This document shows, in pieces, positions 44,587 to 53,903 of a stretch of DNA of 64,000 bases (position 1 is its first letter; every line of letters begins with the position of its first letter). This DNA is from Dyadobacter sp. CY343. GTDB taxonomy: Bacteria > Bacteroidota > Bacteroidia > Cytophagales > Spirosomataceae. The translations under genes were made by a program, and so were the position numbers. The stretch spans positions 1 through 64,000 of the forward strand of contig NZ_JAJUXK010000009.1 of assembly GCF_021390335.1 (NCBI RefSeq), written 5' to 3'. The notes under the pieces were generated by a model that made no database searches, had not been told where the DNA came from, and saw nothing but the letters and a program-made list of their open reading frames with translations.

Positions 44587-45849
44587 ATGTCAACAATCCA
44601 GGCAGCTCCATTGAAAGCTGAGAACGTATTGCCTTCCGGCGCCTGGCGGATTGTGATTTTGCTGTGTTTTGTGGGTTGTCTTAATTACCTGGACCGTACC
44701 ATGATCACCACCATGCGTACCTCCATTATTCAGGCAATGCCGATGACCGACGCGCAGTTTGGGTTATTAACTTCCGTTTTTTTGTGGGTATATGGTATTC
44801 TGAGTCCGTTCGCTGGTTTTCTGGCCGATCATTTCAACAGGAGCCGTGTAATCATCGTCAGTCTGTTTGTATGGTCTGCGGTAACGTGGCTTACATCTTA
44901 CGCGACCACATTCGAGGAGCTGCTGGCGACGCGGGTATTGATGGGCGTGAGCGAGGCTTGTTACATTCCCGCCGCCGTCGCATTGATCGTCGATTATCAT
45001 AAAACCACGACCCGCTCCCTTGCTTCCGGTATTCATATTGCGGGTGTTATGGTGGGGCAAAGCCTTGGTTTTGTGGGCGGCTGGATCGCCGAGGATTACG
45101 ATTGGAGTGCGCCTTTCAGCGTTTTCGGGGTGATCGGTGTGGCGTATTCCTTTGTTCTTTTATGGCTTTTGAAAGATGCGCCCAAAAGTGCGCAAACGGA
45201 GGAAAAGCCCGCAGAACCAAAAGTAGATTTCTTCCAGGCGCTCCGCAGTTTGTTCAGTCAAGGATCGTTTATCCTGCTGATCATTTTCTGGTCGCTGCTG
45301 GGTATTATCGGGTGGATGGTAATGGGCTGGATGCCAACTTACTATAAAGAGCACTTCAACCTCTCGCAGGGAATGGCCGGGCTATATGCCACAGGTTACC
45401 TGTACCCGGCTTCCATTGTCGGCGTGATCCTGGGCGGGTTTCTGTCAGATCGCTTTGCCAAAGGGAGTGTCAATTCCAAGTTTCTTATCCCGGTGATCGG
45501 GCTGTGCATTGCAGCGCCGAGCATTTTCATTGCGAGTAATACTTCATTGTTGCCGCTGGCGATCGGGATGTTTATGATTTATGGAGTTACCCGCATGTTC
45601 AGTGACGCCAACCTGATGCCGATACTTTGTCTTACCGCCGATCCCCGCTACCGTGCGACCGGGTATGGTGTACTCAACTTTTTTGCCTGCGTGATCGGAG
45701 GGATCGGCTTGTACGCAGGTGGGGTTCTGCGCGATATGCATGTGGATCTGGGACAGATATTCCGGTTTGCAGGCGTGCTGATGTTCGTGTGCGTAGGAAT
45801 CCTGTTCTTAATTAAGAAGAGGGCAAATGCAAAGCAGCCTGGTATTTAG
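44587..45849 (+). CDS. MFS importer, anion:cation symporter (sugar-acid) type
   Basis: 420 residues, 12 membrane segments. Start GCLNYLDRTMITTMR and a first loop FLADHFNRSRVIIVSLF match the ACS family of MFS, which moves organic anions such as hexuronates, aldonates and sialic acid. No central hydrophilic extension. Placed between two sialidase-fold genes, it likely carries the released acidic monomer across the inner membrane (inference). Confidence 0.88.
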   Translation: MSTIQAAPLKAENVLPSGAWRIVILLCFVGCLNYLDRTMITTMRTSIIQAMPMTDAQFGLLTSVFLWVYGILSPFAGFLADHFNRSRVIIVSLFVWSAVTWLTSYATTFEELLATRVLMGVSEACYIPAAVALIVDYHKTTTRSLASGIHIAGVMVGQSLGFVGGWIAEDYDWSAPFSVFGVIGVAYSFVLLWLLKDAPKSAQTEEKPAEPKVDFFQALRSLFSQGSFILLIIFWSLLGIIGWMVMGWMPTYYKEHFNLSQGMAGLYATGYLYPASIVGVILGGFLSDRFAKGSVNSKFLIPVIGLCIAAPSIFIASNTSLLPLAIGMFMIYGVTRMFSDANLMPILCLTADPRYRATGYGVLNFFACVIGGIGLYAGGVLRDMHVDLGQIFRFAGVLMFVCVGILFLIKKRANAKQPGI

Positions 45850-45884
45850 TATTTAAAAAGCATCTATTCCTAAACCTTAATGAT

Positions 45885-47045
45885 ATGAATACCAACCGAT
45901 TTTCACGTTTCCTGCTGCTGAGCGCCCTGCTGGTTTCCGGCGATTTGCTCGCCCGGGAAACACGAATACCGTCTCCGGCAGACACATTGAAACCGATGTT
46001 GATCTCAAAAGGCGGTGATGCCGGCGACTACCAGGCATTCCCCGATGCATGCCGGCTCAAAAACGGAGATATCGTGGCTGTGTTCTATGCGGGCGACGAA
46101 CATGTGACGAAGCAAAGCGAAAAGTATCCCAAGGCCGGACGGATCTGTCTGGTTCGGTCCAAAGACGAAGGCCGTACCTGGTCGAAACCGGTCACGATTT
46201 ATGACGATACCGACGACAACCGCGACCCGCATATTGCGCAGCTCAGCGACGGATCGGTAGTGATCAGTTTTTTCTCACTCCGGTATGCCGCTTTTGGGGC
46301 CAAAGAATATAAAATGGTCGGAAGCCCGCAGCTGCTCTGGTCGCGGGATAATGGTAAAACCTGGGATAAAAAAGCGACCCTGCTGGAAACCGGCGATATC
46401 GACTGGCTTTCCTCGGCGCAGGTGCGCGAAATGCCTGACGGTACCGTCATTTTGCCTGTTTACCATCAGGAGGGTCGGGGAGGCCTGAAAGCCTGGGGCG
46501 GCGTGATGCGCTCAAAAGACAAAGGAAAAACGTGGAGCCCGGTGATCACGATCGGTGAAAAAGCAAATCTCCCGCTGGCTGCCGAAACGGACGTGATCCT
46601 CCTCAAAGACGGAACGCTCTATGCCGCACTGCGCGCGCAGCAGGAAGTACACATGCATTTTGCAAAGAGTAACGACATGGGCAAAACCTGGTCGGATGTG
46701 GAGGATATTGGTTTTCGCGGCCACTCGCCTTCATTTACCCGATTGAAAACAGGGGAAATATTGCTCACTACCAGGGCATTCCGGGATGCGCCTTCCAAGA
46801 AAGGGTACACCGGATTGCGCATTAGCAGGGACGAAGCGAAAACCTGGGAGGGACCTTACCTGGTAGACGAAACGCTGGGTGCATATCCATCGACGGTTGA
46901 GTTGAAAGACGGTTCGGTACTGGTGGTATATTATGAAGAAGGCCAGGGGAGCGGAATCCGTGCTTACCGCTTCAAAGTGCCGGCGAAGGCAGCAGATGCG
47001 CCTTTTTCCGAGCCCAAAAAACTGGAAGTATTGCCCGGCAAGTGA
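45885..47045 (+). CDS. Sialidase-fold (BNR-type) secreted protein B
   Basis: 386 residues with signal FLLLSALLVSGDLLA. Five Asp-boxes can be read: SKDEGRTWSKPV, SRDNGKTWDKKA, SKDKGKTWSPVI, SNDMGKTWSDVE and a weaker SRDEAKTWEGP. The N-terminal AFPDACRLKNGDIVAVFYAG replaces the FRIP of true sialidases. Exo-acting glycosidase or lyase of unknown specificity, exported to the periplasm or surface. Confidence 0.86.
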   Translation: MNTNRFSRFLLLSALLVSGDLLARETRIPSPADTLKPMLISKGGDAGDYQAFPDACRLKNGDIVAVFYAGDEHVTKQSEKYPKAGRICLVRSKDEGRTWSKPVTIYDDTDDNRDPHIAQLSDGSVVISFFSLRYAAFGAKEYKMVGSPQLLWSRDNGKTWDKKATLLETGDIDWLSSAQVREMPDGTVILPVYHQEGRGGLKAWGGVMRSKDKGKTWSPVITIGEKANLPLAAETDVILLKDGTLYAALRAQQEVHMHFAKSNDMGKTWSDVEDIGFRGHSPSFTRLKTGEILLTTRAFRDAPSKKGYTGLRISRDEAKTWEGPYLVDETLGAYPSTVELKDGSVLVVYYEEGQGSGIRAYRFKVPAKAADAPFSEPKKLEVLPGK

Positions 47046-47086
47046 CCAGCTCCTCTCGCTATTGAATCAAAACTAACCCGCTTTTT

Positions 47087-48301
47087 ATGAAATTGAATCA
47101 GATACTGATCCCTGCACTGCTCTTTACATTACTAGTTAATCTCCCGGCGGTAGCAAACCCAAGCGAATTTTCAGACCCTAAAACAGTTGTTACCTCCGCC
47201 GACAGCATTCCCGGCGTGCGTAAAATAGAGGATGTGATCATTTATCAGGATGAAAAATTCCATTCCGCTTTTCCTTCGGTGATTAAGAAGAAGAACGGCG
47301 AGATTTTACTCGCATTCCGGCGCGCGCCGAACCGGAAGGTTTTCGGTGAAAAAGGCACCAGTCATGTAGATCCTAACAGTTACCTCGTGGCTTTGAAATC
47401 GAAAGACGGCAAAACCTGGACACCGGAACCGGAGCTGATCTACGCCCACACTTTCGGCGGATCGCAGGATCCGTGCCTGCTGCAACTGCGGGACGGTACT
47501 TTGCTTTGCGCGAGCTACGGCTGGGCTTTTGTGCGCCCCGAGGGAATGGAAAGTCTGAAAAAACCTTACTTCCTGGCCGGCGGGGCTGTTTTTCTGGGCG
47601 GATACGTCCTGCGCTCTACCGACGGCGCCAAATCCTGGCAGGGGCCTTTGTACCCGCCGCATATTGAACCGGAGATCAATCACACGGCAATGGGAAATAT
47701 GGTGCCGGCTTATAATCGGGGCGCCATGTATGAGGGAAAGGACGGACGCATTTTCTGGGTAGTGGCAGCAACCGACCGCCAAACACCGAGCAAGACTTCC
47801 AACCATTTACTGATCTCAACTGACAAAGGGCTGACCTGGAAATATTCCGCGCCGGTGGCCGTGGACGAGAAAGTCTCCTTCAATGAAGCCTCGGTTTACG
47901 AAACACCGAAGGGTGATATTGTTGCGTTTCTGCGTACTGCCGGGCTCGATGACCAGGCTTGCATTGCGCGCTCTACCGATGGCGGGAAAACATTCACCGC
48001 CTGGGAGAAAATGGGTTTTCAGGGCCACCCGATGCAGGCGCTTCGCCTGCCCGACAACCGCGTGCTGGTTTCCTATGGTTACCGTCACAAGCCGCTGGGT
48101 ATCCGCGCCCGCATCCTGAATGCGGAATGCACCGACTTCGCCACTGCGCCTGAAATTGTATTGCGCATCGACGGCGGTACCACCGACCTGGGTTACCCGT
48201 GGGCTGTGCAGCTGGATAAGAACCGTGTGCTGGTTAGTTATTATTTCAATGTGCCCGGCGGCCCGCAGCATATTGCAGGCAGTATTCTGGAAATTAAATA
48301 G
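47087..48301 (+). CDS. Sialidase-fold (BNR-type) secreted protein C
   Basis: 404 residues with signal ILIPALLFTLLVNLPAVA. Asp-boxes SKDGKTWTPEP, STDGAKSWQGP, STDKGLTWKYS and STDGGKTFTAW; catalytic-face sequence AFPSVIKKKNGEILLAFRRA where sialidases have the Arg triad start. It differs strongly from A and B, so the three probably act on different bonds of one compound glycan or are stereospecific partners. Operon gene, 41 bases after B. Confidence 0.86.
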   Translation: MKLNQILIPALLFTLLVNLPAVANPSEFSDPKTVVTSADSIPGVRKIEDVIIYQDEKFHSAFPSVIKKKNGEILLAFRRAPNRKVFGEKGTSHVDPNSYLVALKSKDGKTWTPEPELIYAHTFGGSQDPCLLQLRDGTLLCASYGWAFVRPEGMESLKKPYFLAGGAVFLGGYVLRSTDGAKSWQGPLYPPHIEPEINHTAMGNMVPAYNRGAMYEGKDGRIFWVVAATDRQTPSKTSNHLLISTDKGLTWKYSAPVAVDEKVSFNEASVYETPKGDIVAFLRTAGLDDQACIARSTDGGKTFTAWEKMGFQGHPMQALRLPDNRVLVSYGYRHKPLGIRARILNAECTDFATAPEIVLRIDGGTTDLGYPWAVQLDKNRVLVSYYFNVPGGPQHIAGSILEIK

Positions 48302-48332
48302 TTGGGTGATTTATTGAAAACCTGATTTCAAA

Positions 48333-49034
48333 ATGATCGGTAAATGCGCTTTCCGGCACACAGGTATTATCGTACAGCTTACTCTGCTGCTGATTGGAGG
48401 CAATGCTTTTGGTCAGACAGTGAGCTGGGACAGTACTACCCGGCCAGAAATTTACCCGCCGCGTGTTGCGCTGATGAAAACCTTTCATCACTCCAAGAAA
48501 GATATCGTCTTTCTGGGAAACAGCATTACGTTCTGGGCAGAATGGCAGGAATTGCTGGGCAACAAGCGTATCCGCAACAGAGGAATTCCCGGCGATACCA
48601 GCTACGGTATTCTCGACCGCCTGGACGAAGTGACGGGCGGGAAACCGGCAAAAGTGTTCCTGATGATCGGTATCAATGATCTGGCCAAAAACACGCCTGG
48701 GCATGTGCTGACCAATAATTATAAACGCATTGTGAGAAGGATAAAAACAAAGTCGCCCAAAACCCGCATTTACCTGCAAACGATGCTGCCAACCAACGAT
48801 TCTTTCAAAAAGCTGCCTAACCATTGTAATAAGGATGAGCTGATCAGGGAAGTGAACAGCGGGTTGGCGATATTGGCAAAGGAAGAAAACGCTGTATTCA
48901 TCGACCTGTACAGCCATTTTGTGAATCATGAAGGTAAGTTAAAAAAGGAGCTCACCTGGGACGGTGTCCATTTGACCGCCGAAGGCTACCAGCTGTGGGC
49001 GGAAATTTTGAAAAAGGGGAAATTTTTGAAATAG
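48333..49034 (+). CDS. SGNH/GDSL-family esterase
   Basis: 233 residues with signal IIVQLTLLLIGGNAFG. Block I GNSITFWAEW (nucleophile Ser), block III IGINDLAKNTP (Gly/Asn oxyanion) and block V WDGVHLTAEGY (Asp-His) are complete. Such enzymes remove acetyl or other acyl groups from sugars, and in this context would deacylate the glycan before or after the BNR enzymes. Confidence 0.88.
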   Translation: MIGKCAFRHTGIIVQLTLLLIGGNAFGQTVSWDSTTRPEIYPPRVALMKTFHHSKKDIVFLGNSITFWAEWQELLGNKRIRNRGIPGDTSYGILDRLDEVTGGKPAKVFLMIGINDLAKNTPGHVLTNNYKRIVRRIKTKSPKTRIYLQTMLPTNDSFKKLPNHCNKDELIREVNSGLAILAKEENAVFIDLYSHFVNHEGKLKKELTWDGVHLTAEGYQLWAEILKKGKFLK

Positions 49035-49054
49035 AAATAAAAACTGCTGATGTA

Positions 49055-49843
49055 ATGACAGACGCTGCTGCCGACATATTGAATTTGAAAGACAAGCATA
49101 TCTGGGTTTTTGGCGGGGCCGGCTATCTTGGACAGGCCACGGTTTCGGTGCTGGATAAACTGGGTGCAAAAGTGCTTTGTGTAGATCTGGGCGACCGGGC
49201 AGAGGCTTTTGTAAGAAAACAAAATCTGACAAATACCGCCTATGCTGCGCTCGACATCAGAGATACCGGGGCCGCGGAGCGGTTTGTTAGCGAAAAAATA
49301 GCGGAACTCGGAGTGCCCGACGGTTATGTTAACCTCACCACCGCTACCACGGCGAAGAGAATGGAGGAACTCACCGCAGAGGATTTTGACGAAGTGAACC
49401 ACGGCGGCCTTACCGCCACATTCATCCTTACCCGCGCCATCGGTTTACAAATGGCTGCACGGAAAAAAGGTAGTATTGTCCTTTTTTCGAGCATGTACGG
49501 TTCGGTATCCCCTTATCCCGAAGTTTACCAGGAACCAATGAACAAAAATCCGCTGGAATATGGCGTTGGCAAAGCCGGAATCACCCAAATGACGCGCTAC
49601 CTGGCTGTTCACTGGGGCAAATCCAATGTGCGGTGCAACTGCATTTCACCCGGACCTTTCCCTAATCCTGATGTACAAAAAGGCCACGCGGCTTTCGTAG
49701 AACGGTTAGCTGGCAAATCTCCGATGGGGCGCATTGGTCAGGCTTCGGAAATCGCAGGATCGGTCGCTTTTTTATTGTCTGATGCCGCTTCCTACATCAC
49801 CGGCCAGGACCTGGCTGTGGATGGCGGCTGGACAAGTTGGTAA
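49055..49843 (+). CDS. Short-chain dehydrogenase/reductase (SDR) 1
   Basis: 262 residues from ATG 49055 (an upstream GTG in the preceding gene's end is rejected because the Rossmann fold begins at WVFGGAGYLGQATV). Cofactor motif GGAGYLG, catalytic Ser in SIVLFSSMYGSV, and Tyr-Lys in LEYGVGKAGITQM, C-terminal ITGQDLAVDGGWTSW: a classical NAD(P)-dependent alcohol/ketone oxidoreductase. Paralogous to the SDR at 53904. Confidence 0.88.
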   Translation: MTDAAADILNLKDKHIWVFGGAGYLGQATVSVLDKLGAKVLCVDLGDRAEAFVRKQNLTNTAYAALDIRDTGAAERFVSEKIAELGVPDGYVNLTTATTAKRMEELTAEDFDEVNHGGLTATFILTRAIGLQMAARKKGSIVLFSSMYGSVSPYPEVYQEPMNKNPLEYGVGKAGITQMTRYLAVHWGKSNVRCNCISPGPFPNPDVQKGHAAFVERLAGKSPMGRIGQASEIAGSVAFLLSDAASYITGQDLAVDGGWTSW

Positions 49844-49860
49844 AATCACTCAGCCATTTT

Positions 49861-50817
49861 ATGAAACTCAATCCAATCGTTTTTACGCTTATTTTCTTTT
49901 CGGTTATGAGCAGTGCGTGCAATAGCAAGAAGTCCGATTCTGAGATTTCAAGCGAAGTCGGGCAGCAATCGATCGCAGTTTTGAGACAGGTACTGGCGAC
50001 TCAGAAAGAATGGGTGAAGGTCCACGCGGCCGAATATCTGATCTGGGCCGGGCATCCGGAAGGCGTGCGGGAAGCTTATCTGGAAGAAGAAAAATTATGG
50101 AGCACCAAGCCGCAATACCGGATAGGGATTTGGCGGGTACTGGCGCAGGTGGCTGAAAATCCGGCTGACAAGAAAATCTGGACCAACAAGATTCTGGATG
50201 TATTTCTGGATTCATCAGCAACAGACCGGACGCACGCGGCTGAAACGCTCGCGAAACTTAAAATTTCACCGTATGAAAATAACATACTCTTAACCGAAGC
50301 TACCCTCAAAAGTCCCGTAAAACCCTTGGCGCTTTACACTTTGTGGAGTACTGCATTTACGTCGGCGGATTCAATGAAATCCGTTTCGGAGCATTTTTTA
50401 AAAACGGTGACGGATGTAAATGCCGAATCTGCTGACAGGCTGATCCCGGCTTACGCGTTGCGCCAGTTAAAGGGGATTTCCGAAGAAGAATCGGCGCAGC
50501 TGGCAGAGGCGGCGCTGGCAGAACCAGCCGATTCGCCCGCAAGGATATACTTGCTGTCCGCGGCTTTTACCAATATGAAAGGAAATTCAGCACAGTCGGA
50601 AAAGCTGCATGCTGAAATTGTAAAATATGCAAACTCACCTTCGAAGGGTAATATCTCCGAAATAGCGGCGGCGCTGGCTGAGAAAGGTAATGTTGAGGAT
50701 ATATCAATCTTAACTCCGCTGCTCACCCATGCAAGCCAGCTGGAAAGCGAAGCAGACCGGGCAGATGTTGCAGCCGCTGCTGCCCACGCTATTTTAAAAA
50801 TAAACCAAAGAGAATAA
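49861..50817 (+). CDS. Lipoprotein with HEAT-like helical repeats
   Basis: 318 residues from ATG 49861; lipoprotein signal FTLIFFSVMSSACNSKK. The body is a series of 30-40-residue helical pairs (VKVHAAEYLIWAGHPEGVRE, THAAETLAKLKISPYENN, RLIPAYALRQLKGISEEES) that look like HEAT or PBS-lyase repeats, often found in protein-protein scaffolds. Last gene of the first transcript. No enzyme signature. Confidence 0.7.
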   Translation: MKLNPIVFTLIFFSVMSSACNSKKSDSEISSEVGQQSIAVLRQVLATQKEWVKVHAAEYLIWAGHPEGVREAYLEEEKLWSTKPQYRIGIWRVLAQVAENPADKKIWTNKILDVFLDSSATDRTHAAETLAKLKISPYENNILLTEATLKSPVKPLALYTLWSTAFTSADSMKSVSEHFLKTVTDVNAESADRLIPAYALRQLKGISEEESAQLAEAALAEPADSPARIYLLSAAFTNMKGNSAQSEKLHAEIVKYANSPSKGNISEIAAALAEKGNVEDISILTPLLTHASQLESEADRADVAAAAAHAILKINQRE

Positions 50818-50865
50818 TGGAGGCAGTTATTCTTCACTTAACCTGAGAAAAAATAACCAGGCTTT

Positions 50866-50898
50866 GAAAAATAGTATCAGAAATAGGAATGAAAGTAA
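50866..50898 (+). promoter_or_regulatory. Composite motif TAGTATCA-N11-AAAAGTAG, site 2
   Basis: GAAAAATAGTATCA (50866-50879) with GAAAGTAA at 50891-50898, 47 bases before the aldolase ATG. Second half-box differs from the others in two positions. Marks the start of a second transcript. Confidence 0.6.
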
Positions 50899-50945
50899 CA
50901 GCACGGTTTACCGCCTAATACTAATTTTGATTTAAACAGAAAACC

Positions 50946-51752
50946 ATGAAAATGCGCGAAAGCAGGGTACTGAAAAAGCTGAGGGCAGGCGAAATCGTAA
51001 GTTGTTTTAAAATCAATCTGTCTGACGCCCGCGTTTCTGAAATCGCCGCTATTTCGGGTTTTGACTGCGTTTGGACGGATCAGGAGCATATTGGTCAGGA
51101 TTGGTCGATACTTGCTTCTAATATCTGGGCTACCAAAGCGCATGATACCGACATGCTGGTAAGGGTACCGAGGGGCAGTTACAGCGATTTCATCCGTCCG
51201 CTCGAACTCGACGCGACGGGCATTATGGTCCCGCATATTATGAACCTGGCCGAAGCCGAACTGATCGTCAGCATGACGCGCTTTCACCCAACTGGCCGCC
51301 GGCCGATCGACGGTGGCAATTCCGACGGTGCCTACACCGCGCTGGATTTCAATGAATACCTCGTGCAGGCCAACCGGCAGCGTTTTGTGATCTTCCAGAT
51401 CGAAGACCCCGAGCCGCTGGAAGAGCTGGAAGAAATAGCCGCACTGGACGGATATGATATGCTGTTTTTCGGTCCGGGCGATTTCAGTCAAGGTATCGGC
51501 GCGCCAGGTGAATGGAACCACCCCGAGCTGATCGCAGCCCGGAAAAGAGTGGCGGAAGTTGCGCGGAAGCACGGAAAGTTTGCGGGAACTGTCGGCGGTC
51601 CGGGGAATGCAGACGAGCTGATCGCGATGGGGTACCAGTTTATCAGCATGGGCGCCGATGTGGTGGGGATTAAAAATTACTGCCAGGAGCTGGTGAGTGC
51701 ATTTACCAAGTCTTCGGCAGTAGGGTCGAAAAATTCCTATATGGACACCTGA
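50946..51752 (+). CDS. HpcH/HpaI-family aldolase
   Basis: 268 residues. Class II pyruvate aldolase pattern: VWTDQEHIGQDW in place of the family's D-x-E-H, LVRVPRGSYSDFIRPLE, GIMVPHIMNLAEAE, and the metal-ligand segment FQIEDPEPLEELEEI to FFGPGDFSQGIG. Family members cleave 2-keto-3-deoxy (or 4-hydroxy-2-oxo) acids to pyruvate and an aldehyde. Suggests the cluster ends in an acid that is split to pyruvate. Confidence 0.88.
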   Translation: MKMRESRVLKKLRAGEIVSCFKINLSDARVSEIAAISGFDCVWTDQEHIGQDWSILASNIWATKAHDTDMLVRVPRGSYSDFIRPLELDATGIMVPHIMNLAEAELIVSMTRFHPTGRRPIDGGNSDGAYTALDFNEYLVQANRQRFVIFQIEDPEPLEELEEIAALDGYDMLFFGPGDFSQGIGAPGEWNHPELIAARKRVAEVARKHGKFAGTVGGPGNADELIAMGYQFISMGADVVGIKNYCQELVSAFTKSSAVGSKNSYMDT

Positions 51753-51785
51753 GAAGGGATATTCACATCAAAACTCTAATATAAA

Positions 51786-52739
51786 TTGAAAAAGCGACCG
51801 CTGGGAAATACTGGGATCGATGTATCTGAAATTGCTTTTGGCGGGGTCGAGATTGGTATGCCCTACGGGATCGGCGTGGCAGGCAGGGAGGATATGCTAT
51901 CTGAAAAAGATGCAGTTCACCTGCTTCACGCAGCGCAGGAACAGGGAATCAATTTTTTCGACACAGCCCGCTTGTATGGTGAAAGTGAAGCCATTATGGG
52001 CAAAGCTTTTGAACACAGACGAAGTGAGATCGTACTGGCAACCAAATGCGCCCATTTTCGAAAAGGCGGTAAGATGCTGCCAGATAGCGAGACCAAGCCA
52101 TTCATTCTGAATTCGTTACAACAGAGTTTGGAAATGCTCAGGACAGATTATCTGGACGTTTTCATGCTGCACCAGGCAGATGCAGAAATTTTGCAAAACG
52201 AAGTGATCGCCGAAGTTTTTTCTGATTTGAAACAAAAAAATATAATAAAAGCGACCGGCGCGTCGACCTATTCCACCGAGGAAACAAGGCTGGCGATTGA
52301 CAGCGGCAACTGGGATATGATCCAGCTGCCCTTTAATCTAATGGATCAGCGGCAAGGGGAATTTTTCAAAATAGCTTCGGAGAATGGTGTGGGATTGGTG
52401 ATCCGGTCGGTATTGATGAAGGGATTGTTGAGCGACAGGGGTAAAAACCTGCACCCGGCGCTGGCAGATGTGGAGCGGCACATTCAAGGTTATCATGCAT
52501 TGACCGGTGGACAATTTCCCGATCTGCCAACGCTGGCAACCCAGTTTGCACTGTCATTTAATGAGGTATCCTCGGTATTAGTGGGTATTGATAAAATGGA
52601 ATATTTACACAAAGCACTGGCAACGGCAAACGGCCATTACCTGGACGAGCCGATAATGAAAGAAGCTAAAAATCTCGTATACCCCAACCCCGAATTCCTA
52701 AACCTACCGCACTGGGACAGAATGGGATGGTTAAAATAA
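51786..52739 (+). CDS. Aldo/keto reductase
   Basis: 317 residues from TTG 51786 (no ATG; the frame begins KKRPLGNTGIDVSEIAFGG as in the family). Catalytic Asp-Tyr at FFDTARLYGES, then Lys in VLATKCAHF and His in YLDVFMLHQAD; the C-terminus binds NADP. Acts on an aldehyde or sugar ketone. It follows the aldolase after 33 bases. Confidence 0.88.
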   Translation: MKKRPLGNTGIDVSEIAFGGVEIGMPYGIGVAGREDMLSEKDAVHLLHAAQEQGINFFDTARLYGESEAIMGKAFEHRRSEIVLATKCAHFRKGGKMLPDSETKPFILNSLQQSLEMLRTDYLDVFMLHQADAEILQNEVIAEVFSDLKQKNIIKATGASTYSTEETRLAIDSGNWDMIQLPFNLMDQRQGEFFKIASENGVGLVIRSVLMKGLLSDRGKNLHPALADVERHIQGYHALTGGQFPDLPTLATQFALSFNEVSSVLVGIDKMEYLHKALATANGHYLDEPIMKEAKNLVYPNPEFLNLPHWDRMGWLK

Positions 52740-52753
52740 ACTGATCAAGCACC

Positions 52754-52793
52754 AAAAAGCTAAGAGCTAACAGCTAACAGCTAAAAGCCAAAA
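52754..52793. repeat. Heptamer repeats (AGCTAAC/AGCTAAA)
   Basis: Tandem 7-base units (AAAAGCTAAGAGCTAACAGC, then TAACAGCTAAAAGCC) in the spacer between the aldo/keto reductase and the Gfo/Idh/MocA gene. Same unit as at 21446 and 56170. Confidence 0.85.
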
Positions 52794-52799
52794 TAAACC

Positions 52800-53795
52800 A
52801 TGTTAAAAATCGGAATCATCGGCATGAGCCCCGGCAATGCACATCCTTATTCCTGGTCGGCGATAATAAATGGCGAATTTGATGGCGACGAGATCACGCG
52901 TGTGGGTTATCCGGCCGTAGCCGCCTACCTCGAAGCCAACCGCGACACGCTGGGTTTGCCGGCTGCAAAAGTCACACACGTGTGGACGCAGGATCGGGAA
53001 ATCTCTGAGAGTATTTGCAAGGCTGCTGGCGTAGAGGTAGTTGTAAATGAACTGGCAGATATGATCGGGGAAGTGGATGCCGTGATTCTGGCGCGCGACG
53101 ATCCTGAAAATCATAAGGAAATGGCGCGGCCGTTCATCGAAGCGGGCGTGCCGATATTTATAGACAAACCGCTTGCTTATTCCACCGAAGACCTTGACTG
53201 GTTCTCTGCCCAAAATGCGGCAGGGAAGTTCATTATGTCCTGCTCTTCTATGCGCTATGCAAACGAAGCTCGCATTGCAAAACAGGAACTGAAATCGCTC
53301 GGCAAGCTGGAACTCGTTACTGCCGTGGGCAAGAAAGACTGGAAAAAGTATGGCATACATTTACTCGAAGCCATTTTTGCGATCCTGGATGATCCCAAAG
53401 TGGTTTCGGTGAAAAATATTGGCGGGCCGGACAGAGAGATCGTTCACCTCCGCCTCGAAAATGGCCCGGACGTAACACTGCACCTCTTTAACGACATTTC
53501 GGGCACCTTCCAGATTTCCCTTTTTGGTCAAAATGGCTGGAAACTAATAGATATCCGCAATTCCTACTCCATGTTCCGCGACAACCTCATCGAATTCATC
53601 CGCTCCGTAGAAGAAGAAAAGCCGAGGCTGGACTTTTGGAAGACGGAGGGGATTGTAAGGGTGATTGTCGAAGGGGGAGGAAAGGGAGGAGGGAGGAAGG
53701 GAGGAAGGAGGAAGGAGAGTGGAGGAAGGGAGGAAGGAGGAAGGGAGAAAGTTGAGAAAGGACTTGGGAGGAAAGTCGATGTAAAAAACGGCTGA
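52800..53795 (+). CDS. Gfo/Idh/MocA-family oxidoreductase with a repeat-derived tail
   Basis: 331 residues. NAD-binding GIIGMSPGNAHPYSW is an unusual version of GxGxxG; the EKP-like motif is present as PIFIDKPLAYSTEDLDWF. The family oxidises or epimerises sugars, inositols or glycosides. The last 40 residues (from about position 290, GGGKGGGRKGGRRKESGGRE onward) are encoded by a purine-only simple repeat and have replaced or extended the native C-terminus. Confidence 0.85.
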   Translation: MLKIGIIGMSPGNAHPYSWSAIINGEFDGDEITRVGYPAVAAYLEANRDTLGLPAAKVTHVWTQDREISESICKAAGVEVVVNELADMIGEVDAVILARDDPENHKEMARPFIEAGVPIFIDKPLAYSTEDLDWFSAQNAAGKFIMSCSSMRYANEARIAKQELKSLGKLELVTAVGKKDWKKYGIHLLEAIFAILDDPKVVSVKNIGGPDREIVHLRLENGPDVTLHLFNDISGTFQISLFGQNGWKLIDIRNSYSMFRDNLIEFIRSVEEEKPRLDFWKTEGIVRVIVEGGGKGGGRKGGRRKESGGREEGGREKVEKGLGRKVDVKNG

Positions 53796-53882
53796 AAACT
53801 CAATTCTAGCTTAGTTCTTTTAATTTCTCTATCCCCCCTTTCCTCCATCCTCCCTTTCTCCATCCTCCCTTCCTCCTTCCTA
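53664..53882. repeat. Purine tract (end of Gfo gene) facing a pyrimidine tract downstream
   Basis: 53664-53760 is almost purely G/A on the plus strand (GGGAGGAAGG units); 53829-53882 is almost purely C/T (CCCTTTCCTCCATCCTCCC type). The two are imperfect complements separated by about 70 bases and can form a long hairpin or triplex. The first part is translated as a low-complexity tail. Confidence 0.8.
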
Positions 53883-53903
53883 CCTTAAAAAAAACCAACA
53901 AAA

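Noticed and set aside
43476..48301. Calling the BNR proteins GH33 sialidases (nanH)
   Set aside because: No FRIP motif and no sialic-acid catabolic genes in the cluster.
53564..53863. Minus-strand frame rich in Pro/Ser/Leu
   Set aside because: It is the reverse of the purine tract at the end of the Gfo/Idh gene and the spacer; low-complexity artefact.
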